A stretch of 64,000 nt of DNA. Origin: Thermincola carboxydiphila (GTDB taxonomy: Bacteria; Bacillota; Thermincolia; Thermincolales; UBA2595). A program made the translations under genes and the position numbers. Within the stretch, counting starts at the first letter, position 1; each line of letters opens with the position of its first letter. The notes under the pieces were generated by a model. It was not told where the DNA came from. It was given only the letters and a program-made list of their open reading frames with translations, and did no database searches. The stretch is from positions 124,001 through 188,000 of the forward strand of contig JAENYP010000004.1 in the NCBI GenBank assembly GCA_016841725.1, written 5' to 3'. Of the stretch, positions 1 through 7,976 are shown one piece after another.

Positions 1-533
1 ATTATAATAAGAATTATAAGCACTAAATTTACCTTACTGCTTCTGGTTTTGGGATAAAAGAAGCTGGTTGCCGAAACCAGGGAAACCCTCTTTTTTAATA
101 AAACAACTGTAACTGCAATCATTAATGAAAGATAAAACCACCCGGTAAGAAGACGGTATAATGTATTTGAAAAAATTTCTTTTACAGGCATTTTAAAGAC
201 AAGAGATGCCAAAGGATATGTAATATATTCCAGTAAAGCTATAATAATGAATCCGGTAAATATATAGAAAAAGGATTTGGTAAAAGAAATTTTAAGATAT
301 TTTGCAGTTAGTATTATAAATAGAGGAATTTCTATTAATACATTCAAGCCAAACTTGAGTTCAGGTAATGCCCGAACAATGTATGTAATTATAGCTAAAG
401 ATGTACCCAATAAAACGATCCGGTAAAAGTTTTCCTTAACCTTATATCCATAAATGGCAGCACTTAATGAAATTAGAATGGTACTTTCAGGGATGGAGTA
501 TAAAAGCAGAATTAGAATCGGCATTTTCTCCAT
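1..533 (-). CDS. partial polytopic membrane protein, possible N-terminal sensor part of a histidine kinase
   Basis: An open frame begins at ATG 533 (complement) and stays open for 177 codons to the window edge, so the C-terminus is missing. It starts MEKMPILILLLYSIPES and shows about five hydrophobic segments separated by short charged loops. A good Shine-Dalgarno sequence (AAGGAAGGGG) lies 8-9 bases before the ATG. The layout of several membrane helices before an unseen C-terminus fits the input domain of GHKL/Spo0B-type sensor kinases. Three LytTR-like half-sites upstream support a kinase linked to a LytTR regulator. No catalytic motif is in view, so the kinase call is inference; the membrane protein itself is well supported. 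Confidence 0.6.
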   Translation of the reverse strand, partial: MEKMPILILLLYSIPESTILISLSAAIYGYKVKENFYRIVLLGTSLAIITYIVRALPELKFGLNVLIEIPLFIILTAKYLKISFTKSFFYIFTGFIIIALLEYITYPLASLVFKMPVKEIFSNTLYRLLTGWFYLSLMIAVTVVLLKKRVSLVSATSFFYPKTRSSKVNLVLIILII

Positions 534-599
534 TTTATGTGGTCCCCTTCCTTATAAATCGTATTCTATAATACATTTTTGATTCCTTCTCTGAGGGTT

Positions 600-651
600 T
601 GAAATACGGTAATTGTGGCATGAAATGCGGGTTTTGTGGGTTAAAATGCAG
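600..651. promoter_or_regulatory. three 21-bp-spaced LytTR-like half-sites
   Basis: TGAAATACGG (600-609), TGAAATGCGG (621-630) and TAAAATGCAG (642-651) recur exactly every 21 bases. On the minus strand they read CCGTATTTCA, CCGCATTTCA and CTGCATTTTA, close to the GGCATTTCA half-sites with 11-base spacing described for the LytTR regulator YpdB. They lie 67-118 bases upstream of the membrane protein gene on the minus strand. A TATTAT-like -10 without a good -35 sits between, as expected for an activated promoter. Confidence 0.5.
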
Positions 652-817
652 AATTGCTCAAACCAATTACAGCGCGTTCCTAAAAATGGGGAAAAATTCC
701 AAATGAATATTTACAACCCTTTGAACAACCCCAAACCCCTTAAATGTCACTATATTCGACATGAACAGACAAAATCCTTGTGACTTGATGATTATTGTTT
801 ATGGGAGGTATGCGGAA

Positions 818-1297
818 ATGAATATACAGATTATCGCTGTTGGCAAAGTAAGAGAGAAATTTATCACTGAAGGGATGCGGGAGTTCCTGAAAAGGATGAG
901 GCCTTTCGCCTGTGTAGAGGTAAAGGAAGTCTCTGACGATAAAGCCCCTGAAGGACTAAGCGCCAGGGAAACAGAGCAGGTAAAATCCCGGGAGGGCGAG
1001 CGGATATTGAAACTGCTTAAACCGGGGCAGATCATTATTGCTCTGGACAGCAGAGGCACGATGATTTCTTCTGAGCAGCTGGCTGAGGAAATAAGCGGGT
1101 GGGGCCTGGCAGGTAAGAGTGACCTGGCTTTTATAATCGGGGGTTCATTGGGACTACACAGTGAAGTCATTGCCAGGGCAGACTTGGTATTGTCATTTGG
1201 CAAGATGACATTTCCGCATCAATTGATGAGATTGATCCTGATGGAACAGATTTACCGGGCGTTTAAGATAAACAGGGGGGAACCGTACCACAAGTGA
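818..1297 (+). CDS. rlmH: 23S rRNA (pseudouridine1915-N3)-methyltransferase RlmH
   Basis: The product of 159 residues matches the RlmH (SPOUT methyltransferase) family over its whole length. RlmH methylates pseudouridine 1915 in helix 69 of 23S rRNA using S-adenosylmethionine. The N-terminus MNIQIIAVGKVREKF, the cofactor-loop segment IIGGSLGLHSEV and the C-terminal tail INRGEPYHK are family hallmarks. The frame is open further upstream to 761, but ATG 818 is preceded by GGGAGGT at the right distance and gives the family length, so it is chosen. A hairpin follows directly, so the gene seems monocistronic. Confidence 0.95.
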   Translation: MNIQIIAVGKVREKFITEGMREFLKRMRPFACVEVKEVSDDKAPEGLSARETEQVKSREGERILKLLKPGQIIIALDSRGTMISSEQLAEEISGWGLAGKSDLAFIIGGSLGLHSEVIARADLVLSFGKMTFPHQLMRLILMEQIYRAFKINRGEPYHK

Positions 1298-1306
1298 GCT
1301 TAATAG

Positions 1307-1347
1307 AACAGGGGTAGTCCAAACCTACAATTGGACTGCCCCTGTTT
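1307..1347. terminator. bidirectional hairpin between rlmH and the hemerythrin gene
   Basis: AACAGGGGTAGTCCAA pairs with TTGGACTGCCCCTGTT (one G-U pair) around an eight-base loop, followed by a short T run. It sits between two convergent genes and can serve both. Confidence 0.75.
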
Positions 1348-1374
1348 ATGGAAACCGTGGTATGAAAAATTAAT

Positions 1375-1929
1375 CTACCCAAGATAAACCCCTTTAAGGG
1401 TTTTAAGCATTTGATGAAATTCTTCGTGTTTTCCAACACCTATTTCTGTTTCTTCTAAAGTATCAAATTGCTCCATAAGGCTAAGGTCTAACTCTTGGGA
1501 AAAGCGTTCTTCGGCCATTGGGTATAAGACGTTATCCTCTTTAGATATATGAGCGGTCAGTAAAGTTTTGTAATTTGTTGCGCTTTTTAAAAAGGTCTGT
1601 ACATTTTCCGGATGAGAAGAGTCCAGCGCTCTCATAGTATCCTTCATGCCCCTGATATATTTACGCCCTTGCTCATGTTCTAAGAGCATAGCCCCAATTG
1701 GACCGCCATTATTAGGTACACCTGCTACTTCCATCGCAGGAAACAATATTCGCTCCTCTTTACCATGATGACATTTGTCAACAAACACAGTCAGAAACTC
1801 AATAATCTGTTCAATGTGGGAATGGTTGACTTGTGAGTTATTGTTGAGATCGTTACAAATTTTTTCTAAAATATCCAGGGTTACTAGAACTGCTCTGTGT
1901 TCGGCTTTTAGGTCTTCAATACATTTCAT
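1375..1929 (-). CDS. hemerythrin HHE-domain protein
   Basis: The 184-residue protein carries the diiron-binding pattern of hemerythrin-like domains: an early His (AEHRAV), HHGKEERILFP, LLEHEQGR and HISKEDNVLYP. Such proteins bind O2, NO or iron and in anaerobes usually serve oxygen or nitrosative stress or iron handling. Start chosen at ATG 1929, with AAAGGAG eight bases upstream; a longer frame to 2043 lacks a binding site. A minus-strand promoter fits, TTGTGG-N17-TATACT (2011 to 1983). The gene stands alone and converges on rlmH. Confidence 0.88.
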   Translation of the reverse strand: MKCIEDLKAEHRAVLVTLDILEKICNDLNNNSQVNHSHIEQIIEFLTVFVDKCHHGKEERILFPAMEVAGVPNNGGPIGAMLLEHEQGRKYIRGMKDTMRALDSSHPENVQTFLKSATNYKTLLTAHISKEDNVLYPMAEERFSQELDLSLMEQFDTLEETEIGVGKHEEFHQMLKTLKGVYLG

Positions 1930-2094
1930 AAGCAACACTCCTTTTGTGCAATCCAAATAAATAAAAACTTTTAAGCAGCTACAGTATATCATTAAATGCC
2001 GGATGCCACAAAGTATATGTTTGAAAAATGACCGTTTAAGCAAATGTATTTTGCGAGGCCATTGTCTGGGAGCTTTTATCCAGCATGTTAATTA

Positions 2095-2123
2095 TTGACA
2101 TTTACTCAGAAGTTCAATATAAT
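2095..2123 (+). promoter_or_regulatory. sigma-A promoter for the first cobalamin-riboswitch operon
   Basis: TTGACA (2095-2100) and TATAAT (2118-2123) are both perfect consensus hexamers with a 17-base spacer. They lie just upstream of the riboswitch. Confidence 0.85.
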
Positions 2124-2144
2124 ATTATTAACTAAATAAATTGG

Positions 2145-2300
2145 TTTTAGGTGCCTTTAAATAGGAGAATAGGGAACCGGGTGTAAATCCCGGACGGACC
2201 CGCCACTGTAAAGTTTGAGCCTATGCCATGCCACTCCGTATGTAGGGGGAAGGGGCATTTAGGCAATGAGACTGAGTCAGGAGACCTGCCTATAACCTTT
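2145..2300 (+). promoter_or_regulatory. cobalamin riboswitch 1
   Basis: The conserved core is unmistakable: AGGTGCC at the start, GGGAACCGGGTG, the block GACGGACCCGCCACTG, and the B12-box region AGTCAGGAGACCTGCC. The aptamer binds adenosylcobalamin or related cobamides and normally turns expression down when B12 is abundant. The genes behind it are not the usual cobalamin synthesis or BtuFCD transport genes. Confidence 0.95.
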
Positions 2301-2341
2301 TGGTGCAGCCTCGAGGTGAGGTGAACTGGTGAGGAGTTGGT

Positions 2342-2376
2342 AATCCACGCTTGTAATTAAGTGTGGATTTTTTATT
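2342..2376 (+). terminator. riboswitch expression-platform terminator
   Basis: AATCCACGC pairs with GTGTGGATT (one G-U pair) and is followed by TTTTATTTTT, only 21 bases before the first start codon. Its position after the aptamer indicates transcriptional control by cobalamin. Confidence 0.8.
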
Positions 2377-2397
2377 TTTAAAATAGGAGGTGAAGAA

Positions 2398-3438
2398 ATG
2401 AAAGCCGCACTCTTGGAAGGGATAAAAAACATGCGAATTACAAATATACCTACCCCTAAATGCCGAAAAGGTGAGGTTTTGGTTCGTGTTGCTGTTACTG
2501 GAATCTGCCGGACTGATATGAAGGCATATTATCTGGGGCAGAGGGATTTGCGGCTGCCACGGGTGTTAGGACATGAAATAACCGGGGTTGTTGAACAAAT
2601 AGGACAGGGGGTTGCATGTGTACAACCCGGTGACCGGGTTCAGATAGCGCCAGGCCTTTCGTGCGGGGTCTGTTCGTACTGCCAGGCAGGATTGGACCAT
2701 CTATGCGACCAGGTAAAAGTTATGGGGTTCCACTATGATGGGGGATTTGCCGAGTTTGTCCTCATCCCTGAAAACGGGGTAAATAACGGTGTCCTGAATA
2801 AAATTCCTGACCACGTTTCTTTTGAGGAAGCAGCATTGGTAGAACCCCTGGCATGTAGTATTAATATGCAGGAAACCGCTTCCGTTGGTTTGGGGGATTT
2901 AGTTGTGATATTTGGAGCAGGTCCACTTGGGATACTGAATGCCAAGCTTGCCAGGGCCAGGGGGGCTGGCCCGATTATTCTTGTGGAAAAAAGCAAAATC
3001 AGGTTAGAGGCGGTTGCAAAGTATTTTGACTACAGTGTTGATGCGCTAGAGGAAAATGTTATTAATCGAATACTGGAGATATCCGGCGGGAGAAGTGCTA
3101 ATGCTGTTATCCCCTGCTGCCCGGACCCAGAAGCTTTTATCGACGGGTTATTAGTGTTGGCAAAAAGGGGAAGATTTTGTTTCTTTAGTGGGTTATTGAT
3201 AGATTCCCATTCGCCTCAAATAGACATAAACCTTATGCATTATAAAGAGCTTGCGGTGTATGGTGCTTATGGCTGTTCAACTTCGCATAATAAGATGGCC
3301 CTGGAATTAATAGCTGACGGATTAGTGAATGTTCGGGACATGGTAACCCTTGCTGTTCCGTTGAAAGAAATTTTAAACGGTATTGAGTTAGTTGCGGGAA
3401 GTAAAGAAACAAAAATAGTTGTAGACATGTCTTTATAA
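2398..3438 (+). CDS. zinc-dependent alcohol dehydrogenase (MDR family)
   Basis: A 346-residue medium-chain dehydrogenase resembling threonine or sorbitol dehydrogenases. It shows the catalytic zinc Cys in GICRTDMK, the GHE motif (GHEITGVV), a four-Cys structural zinc site (CGVCSYCQAGLDHLC) and a Rossmann motif VIFGAGPLGILNA, so it should oxidise an alcohol to an aldehyde or ketone with NAD(P). ATG 2398 has AGGAGGTG upstream. It is the first gene behind cobalamin riboswitch 1 and lies 30 bases before the TrpD-like gene. The substrate cannot be read from sequence. Its control by cobalamin suggests a role when B12 is scarce, either in making a cobamide part or in replacing a B12-dependent route. 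Confidence 0.88.
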   Translation: MKAALLEGIKNMRITNIPTPKCRKGEVLVRVAVTGICRTDMKAYYLGQRDLRLPRVLGHEITGVVEQIGQGVACVQPGDRVQIAPGLSCGVCSYCQAGLDHLCDQVKVMGFHYDGGFAEFVLIPENGVNNGVLNKIPDHVSFEEAALVEPLACSINMQETASVGLGDLVVIFGAGPLGILNAKLARARGAGPIILVEKSKIRLEAVAKYFDYSVDALEENVINRILEISGGRSANAVIPCCPDPEAFIDGLLVLAKRGRFCFFSGLLIDSHSPQIDINLMHYKELAVYGAYGCSTSHNKMALELIADGLVNVRDMVTLAVPLKEILNGIELVAGSKETKIVVDMSL

Positions 3439-3468
3439 CACATGTTTATCAAAAGGAGGAAAGTTTTA

Positions 3469-4578
3469 ATGGATTTCAGTAATGTTAGAGCATTTGGCGC
3501 AGGTATTACCCGGCTGATTAACAAACAGAATATAACCCGGAATGAAGCAAAAGAAATGTTTTCTCAGGTTCTGCTTAACAAGCAGCCTGATATCCAGCAG
3601 GGAGCCTTTCTGGCTGCCTTGACGGCTAAAGGAGAAACTTCGGAAGAAATTGCCGGGAGTTGGGAGGCTATTTTTGATTTGGATACAGTAAAGGTAACTC
3701 CTGAAGTGATTGGTGGGGTCGTTGAAAACAGTGGGACCGGTATGGACTCGATAAAAACCTTTAATATAAGTACGGCGGCTTCAATAGTTGCCGCAAGCGC
3801 CGGCATTCCTATAGCCAGGCACGGGGCGCGAGCTATCACATCCACTTGCGGAACGGTTGACATTCTTGAAGAGTTGGGAGTAGATGTGGAATGTAATACG
3901 GAAGTTGTCAAAAAGAGTATTGAAAAAGCAGGTATAGGAATCTTTAATGGCATGAGCCCACAGGTGCACCCAAAGGCATTAGGCAGAATATTATCTCAGA
4001 TTGCTTTTGGTACTACTCTAAACATTGCAGCTTCATTGGCAAATCCTGCTTCTCCCAGATATGCTGTCCGGGGAGTATATTCCAAAGAGCTTGTGGAACC
4101 TGTAGTATTTGTGATGAAGGAAATCGGATTTAAGAGGGCCTTAGTAATACATGGGTTAGATGAAAGCGGAAAACAGGGGATGGATGAAGCCTCTACAATT
4201 GGCGAAACCTGTGTTGCCGAACTGAATGAAAACGGGGAAGTCAAAAAGTATTCCTTTACTCCTGAGGATATCGGAATTTCCCGGCCTGATAAAAAACTGC
4301 TCAGCCCATCTCCTGATAGAAAACAAGAAGCTAAGCGCCTGGTGTCTTTACTTGAAGGCTCTGAAAACGATGCGCGTTCAGACATTGTTTGTCTTAATGC
4401 GGGACTAATTCTGTACTTAATGGGGAAAAGTAAAGATTTCAGAGAAGGATATTACCTGGCCAAGGAGATGATCAGGGAAGGAAAGCCAATCGAAAAGTTA
4501 AAGCAATGGGTAAGAGTGCAAAACTCTGACCCGGAAAAAGGCATCAAAAATCTAAATAGCCTACTGCAGGCTATATAA
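3469..4578 (+). CDS. TrpD-like phosphoribosyltransferase with altered active site
   Basis: The 369-residue protein has the anthranilate phosphoribosyltransferase/pyrimidine nucleoside phosphorylase fold. The PRPP loop region NSGTGMDSIKTFNIST resembles the TrpD GTGGDxxxTFNIST motif, and RHGARAITSTCGTVDILE and GVYSKELVEP are also recognisable. Two TrpD positions differ: GTGGD is GTGMD, and the segment usually reading LGIRTIFNxLGPLxNPA is AFGTTLNIAASLANPA, which loses the Arg that contacts anthranilate. No other trp gene is nearby. It probably transfers phosphoribose from PRPP to another aromatic base. Under cobalamin control, a lower-ligand base is a reasonable but unproven guess. Start ATG 3469 follows AAAAGGAGG; an upstream ATG at 3442 has no such site. 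Confidence 0.8.
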   Translation: MDFSNVRAFGAGITRLINKQNITRNEAKEMFSQVLLNKQPDIQQGAFLAALTAKGETSEEIAGSWEAIFDLDTVKVTPEVIGGVVENSGTGMDSIKTFNISTAASIVAASAGIPIARHGARAITSTCGTVDILEELGVDVECNTEVVKKSIEKAGIGIFNGMSPQVHPKALGRILSQIAFGTTLNIAASLANPASPRYAVRGVYSKELVEPVVFVMKEIGFKRALVIHGLDESGKQGMDEASTIGETCVAELNENGEVKKYSFTPEDIGISRPDKKLLSPSPDRKQEAKRLVSLLEGSENDARSDIVCLNAGLILYLMGKSKDFREGYYLAKEMIREGKPIEKLKQWVRVQNSDPEKGIKNLNSLLQAI

Positions 4579-4607
4579 AGTTTACATGAGAATGGAAGGT
4601 TGCTAAA

Positions 4608-4820
4608 GTGAAGTTATTTGCGTTAAAATGTGACGGGGGATACCTTAAGAAAGCCCCATCTGCTATTCAATGTGTTCCTGTTGAGAAAGCTACTGTCGTT
4701 AGTGACAGCGGTTTGGAGGAAATGGAGTTACTCGCGGTGGCGGCCAAAAAAGCCGGAATCACAAACATCCTCCTCATAGAACTTGTAGTTACTGAAGGAC
4801 AGTGTCTGAAGAAGTTCTAG
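4608..4820 (+). CDS. small hypothetical protein in the cobalamin-riboswitch operon
   Basis: A 70-residue protein starting at GTG 4608, with GGAAGGT nine bases upstream. It begins only 29 bases after the TrpD-like gene in the same direction, so it is probably cotranscribed. It has two Cys near the N-terminus (LKCDGG and IQCVPV), one near the C-terminus, and a predicted helix-strand pattern (MELLAVAAKKAGITNILLIE). There is no signal peptide or membrane helix, and I do not recognise the family. It could be a small partner of the phosphoribosyltransferase. Confidence 0.5.
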   Translation: MKLFALKCDGGYLKKAPSAIQCVPVEKATVVSDSGLEEMELLAVAAKKAGITNILLIELVVTEGQCLKKF

Positions 4821-5027
4821 AATAAGTAAAACGAGGCTCGCATCCGTGATAATTGAATTGTACAGTGGCTTGTTTCCATTGTGCGAGTTCATAAGAGGTA
4901 GTTGGTAATTGCGCTAGAAATGGCTTTTCGTCGGCCAGGTAAACGCTGTATCGGCTGCCACTGGTATGCCAAAGTTGTTCAAGATTTGCCTGGTGGTCTC
5001 AAAATATCCAGAAAATTATCTAACATA

Positions 5028-5090
5028 TTGACTTGAGAATGATAATCATTTATAATAACATTGACTTGAGAATGATAATCATTTACAATG
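5028..5090 (+). promoter_or_regulatory. two tandem Fur-box promoters
   Basis: A roughly 30-base unit occurs twice, 33 bases apart. Each copy is a promoter: TTGACT (5028)-N17-TATAAT (5051) and TTGACT (5061)-N17-TACAAT (5084). Each spacer is filled by TGAGAATGATAATCATTTA, close to the Fur consensus GATAATGATAATCATTATC. Ferric uptake regulator bound here would block both promoters when iron is plentiful. Confidence 0.9.
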
Positions 5091-5143
5091 ATGAATGTTT
5101 ATCAAACCATGCAGCTACAAAAACACAAGGAGGTAATAATTGA

Positions 5144-6220
5144 ATGAAAAAAGTGTCCAGGATTCTAGCAACGGCGATATTAGCACTGTCGTTAATCGCT
5201 TTAACCGGTTGCGGTGGTGGTGAAACTGCTAATAAAGAAGAGGCAGCAAAGTCAACCGCAAATGAGAGTAAAGTGGTGAATCTGTATACTGACAGACATT
5301 ATGATACTGATGAAGCACTTTACAAAATCTTTACTGAACAGACTGGCATTAAGGTTAACGTAGTAAAAGGCAAGTCCGATGAGTTAATCGAAAGACTTAA
5401 GAGAGAAGGAAAAGACACACAGGCAGATCTATTAATCACGGCAGATGTTGGAAGACTTCACAAGGCTAAAATTGATGGATTGTTTCAAGCTGTTTCTAGT
5501 GAGATTTTAACTAATAGTGTTCCTGAAAACTATAGAGACCCTGACAATCAATGGTTTGGTCTTACTGTTAGAGCGAGGGTAATAGCATATGCTAAAGATA
5601 GAGTAGATCCTGCTAAAATTGCTGCTTATGATGATTTGACAAAGCCAGAATGGAAAGGAAAGATTTTAGTAAGATCATCTTCTAATATCTACAATCAGTC
5701 TTTGTTAGCTTCATTCATTGACATTAATGGTGAAGAAAAGGCCAAAGCCTGGGCTAAAGGAGTTCTCGCCAACATGGCAAGACGGCCGGAAGGTGGAGAT
5801 ACTGATCAGATGATAGCAGTTGCTGCTGGGCAAGGGGACTTAGCTATTACAAATACATACTATTATGGTAGGTTACTTGCATCTGATAATCCAGAAGAGA
5901 AGAAAGTAGCTGAAAGCTTAGGTTTAATTTTCCCTGATCAAAATGGAGCTGGAACTCACATTAACATTAGTGGAATCGGTCTCACCAAGGATGCTAAGAA
6001 TAAAGAAACAGCGATCCAATTTATGGAGTTCTTATCAAGTGAAAAGGCTCAAAAGCAATTTTCTGAAAATAATCATGAATTCCCGGTGAACCCTAAGGTA
6101 GAGATGTCTGAATTATTAAAGTCTTGGGGAGATTTTAAGACTCAAAATATTAAACTGGCTAAGTTGGGCGAGTTAAACTCTCATGCAGTAAAGATTTATG
6201 ATGAAATCGGCTGGAGATAG
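5144..6220 (+). CDS. Fe(III) ABC transporter substrate-binding lipoprotein (FbpA/FutA type)
   Basis: The 358-residue protein has a lipoprotein signal peptide ending in the lipobox LTGCGG. It then follows the ferric-binding SBP family: VNLYTDRHYDTDEALY at the mature N-terminus, and ITNTYYYGRLL, whose adjacent tyrosines normally coordinate Fe(III). It would capture ferric iron outside the membrane and pass it to the downstream permease and ATPase. ATG 5144 has AAGGAGG upstream. It is first in a three-gene operon behind two Fur boxes, consistent with iron-repressed iron uptake. Base composition is visibly more AT-rich than the flanking operons. Confidence 0.92.
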   Translation: MKKVSRILATAILALSLIALTGCGGGETANKEEAAKSTANESKVVNLYTDRHYDTDEALYKIFTEQTGIKVNVVKGKSDELIERLKREGKDTQADLLITADVGRLHKAKIDGLFQAVSSEILTNSVPENYRDPDNQWFGLTVRARVIAYAKDRVDPAKIAAYDDLTKPEWKGKILVRSSSNIYNQSLLASFIDINGEEKAKAWAKGVLANMARRPEGGDTDQMIAVAAGQGDLAITNTYYYGRLLASDNPEEKKVAESLGLIFPDQNGAGTHINISGIGLTKDAKNKETAIQFMEFLSSEKAQKQFSENNHEFPVNPKVEMSELLKSWGDFKTQNIKLAKLGELNSHAVKIYDEIGWR

Positions 6221-6314
6221 ATCTTAGCCTTGCTTTTATGGGCTTCATGCAATAATCATGCTTTAACTCAATTAAGCTTAGTTGTGGTGTATTGTTATAA
6301 AGATCTGCAAAGGC

Positions 6315-7976
6315 ATGATAAAGGAGTGTCTAGTAATTAGAATTAGAGAATTGAAATTAAATACAAATATTTGGGCCATGTTAAGCATGGTCTCAATTTT
6401 ATTTATTACATTACCGAATTTAAACATTCTGTCAAATGTGTTTAATGAACCAAATGAAAACTGGTTGCATATAAAGGAGTTTCTGCTAAAAGAATATGTG
6501 ATTAATACATTGATAATTGTAATATTTACAGGTTTTTTTACGGTAGTTATTGGAACCAGCCTCGCTTGGATTATCAGTATCTATGATTTTCCTCTTCGTT
6601 CATTTCTTAAATGGGGACTTATTTTACCCCTGGCTATTCCCCCATATATAGCTGCTTATACATATACCGGTCTAATAAATTATACGGGTCTAATACAAAG
6701 TACGCTAAGAAACAAATTCAACATAAGTGTCAATCAAAGCTATACTGATATAATGTCCATTGAAGGGTCAATCTTTATCTTTACCATGTTCTTGTTCCCT
6801 TATGTCTATACCATTACTAGGGCATTTATTGCTAAACAATCAGCTTCTTTGATTGAAACTGCCAGAGTTTTAGGTAGAAGCCCACTGGCAATCTTTTGGT
6901 TCGTAATTTTGCCTTTGTCACGGGCAGCAATTATTGGGGGAACTAGTTTAGTAATTCTAGAAGTAATAAATGATTATGGAGTAGTTCAGTATTTTGGAGT
7001 TACTACCTTTAGTACGGCAATTTTCAAAGCATGGTTTTCCTTATCAGATGTGGATACCGCTATTAAACTTGCTGGGATTCTAATGGTTATTGTTTTCGGT
7101 ATTCTACTCTTAGAGAAGATTTTAAGGGGCGGGAAAAAATATAGTTACACTACCACAAAAGTAAGGCCAATTACTAGGATTAAGCTAAGCGGATTGAAAT
7201 CAGCGTTGGCTTTTGGTTATAGTGCCATAATATTTGGCCTTGGTTTTTTGATCCCTAGCTTTCAATTAATTCATTGGGCAATTATTACCTATAATAAGGT
7301 GTTTGATGCTGCATTTTTACAGCTTATGTTAAATTCCCTTTTAACAGCATCGGTAGCATCTGCATTAATCATAACTATTGCTTTGATAATTGCAAACTAT
7401 AGTAGAATCAGCCATAGCATTATCAGCAAAATCATTGCCCGACTTACGGTAATGGGTTATTCTATCCCGGGTGCTGTTATTGCTATAGGAGTTATTGTCT
7501 TTTTTATTGCTATTGATAATAATCTTTTCTGGTTATATAAGTGGGTTAAGGAAGATTCAGTTAAGCTAGTACTTAGTACTAGTGTTTTCATGCTGATTTT
7601 TGCATATGTAATTAGGTTTATCGGTATCGGGTTTAATTCGGTAGAATCCGGGTTTGAAAAAGTAGGAAAGAAGTTTTTCGAAGCTTCCAGAACACTTGGT
7701 ATGTCGGTAACTCAGACTTTCTTTAAAGTAGATGTTGGAATGATAGCTCCGGCGATTTTAACCGGATTTATTTTAGCCTTCGTGGATATTATGAAAGAAC
7801 TGCCATTGACATTAATATTAAGACCTTTTAACTTTGAGACTTTAGCAACTAAAGCTTATCAGTATGCGGTTGATGAGCTAATTCAAGAGGCATCAATTCC
7901 TTCACTAATCATTATTAGTATAAGCTTTATTTCCGTTTACTTATTTCATAGAGTAGCAGATAGGGAGGAAAACTAA
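6315..7976 (+). CDS. Fe(III) ABC transporter permease (FbpB type)
   Basis: A double-length permease of roughly 550 residues with about twelve membrane helices and two BPD_transp_1 halves. Both coupling loops are visible: ETARVLGRSPLAIFWFVILP in the first half and EASRTLGMSVTQTFFKVDVG in the second. It forms the membrane channel of the ferric transporter. The start is uncertain. The frame is open from 6282 and the first supported ATG is 6315, but the best Shine-Dalgarno (AAAGGAGTG, 6320-6328) lies inside that extension and would place initiation at ATT 6336 or TTG 6351. The stop overlaps the ATG of the ATPase gene. Confidence 0.88.
   Translation: MIKECLVIRIRELKLNTNIWAMLSMVSILFITLPNLNILSNVFNEPNENWLHIKEFLLKEYVINTLIIVIFTGFFTVVIGTSLAWIISIYDFPLRSFLKWGLILPLAIPPYIAAYTYTGLINYTGLIQSTLRNKFNISVNQSYTDIMSIEGSIFIFTMFLFPYVYTITRAFIAKQSASLIETARVLGRSPLAIFWFVILPLSRAAIIGGTSLVILEVINDYGVVQYFGVTTFSTAIFKAWFSLSDVDTAIKLAGILMVIVFGILLLEKILRGGKKYSYTTTKVRPITRIKLSGLKSALAFGYSAIIFGLGFLIPSFQLIHWAIITYNKVFDAAFLQLMLNSLLTASVASALIITIALIIANYSRISHSIISKIIARLTVMGYSIPGAVIAIGVIVFFIAIDNNLFWLYKWVKEDSVKLVLSTSVFMLIFAYVIRFIGIGFNSVESGFEKVGKKFFEASRTLGMSVTQTFFKVDVGMIAPAILTGFILAFVDIMKELPLTLILRPFNFETLATKAYQYAVDELIQEASIPSLIIISISFISVYLFHRVADREEN

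Noticed and set aside
4919..5035. A 38-codon frame starting MAFRRPGKRCIGCHWYAK before the Fur boxes
   Set aside because: It overlaps the Fur-box promoter, has no binding site and no family match; it may be a gene remnant, but this cannot be supported.
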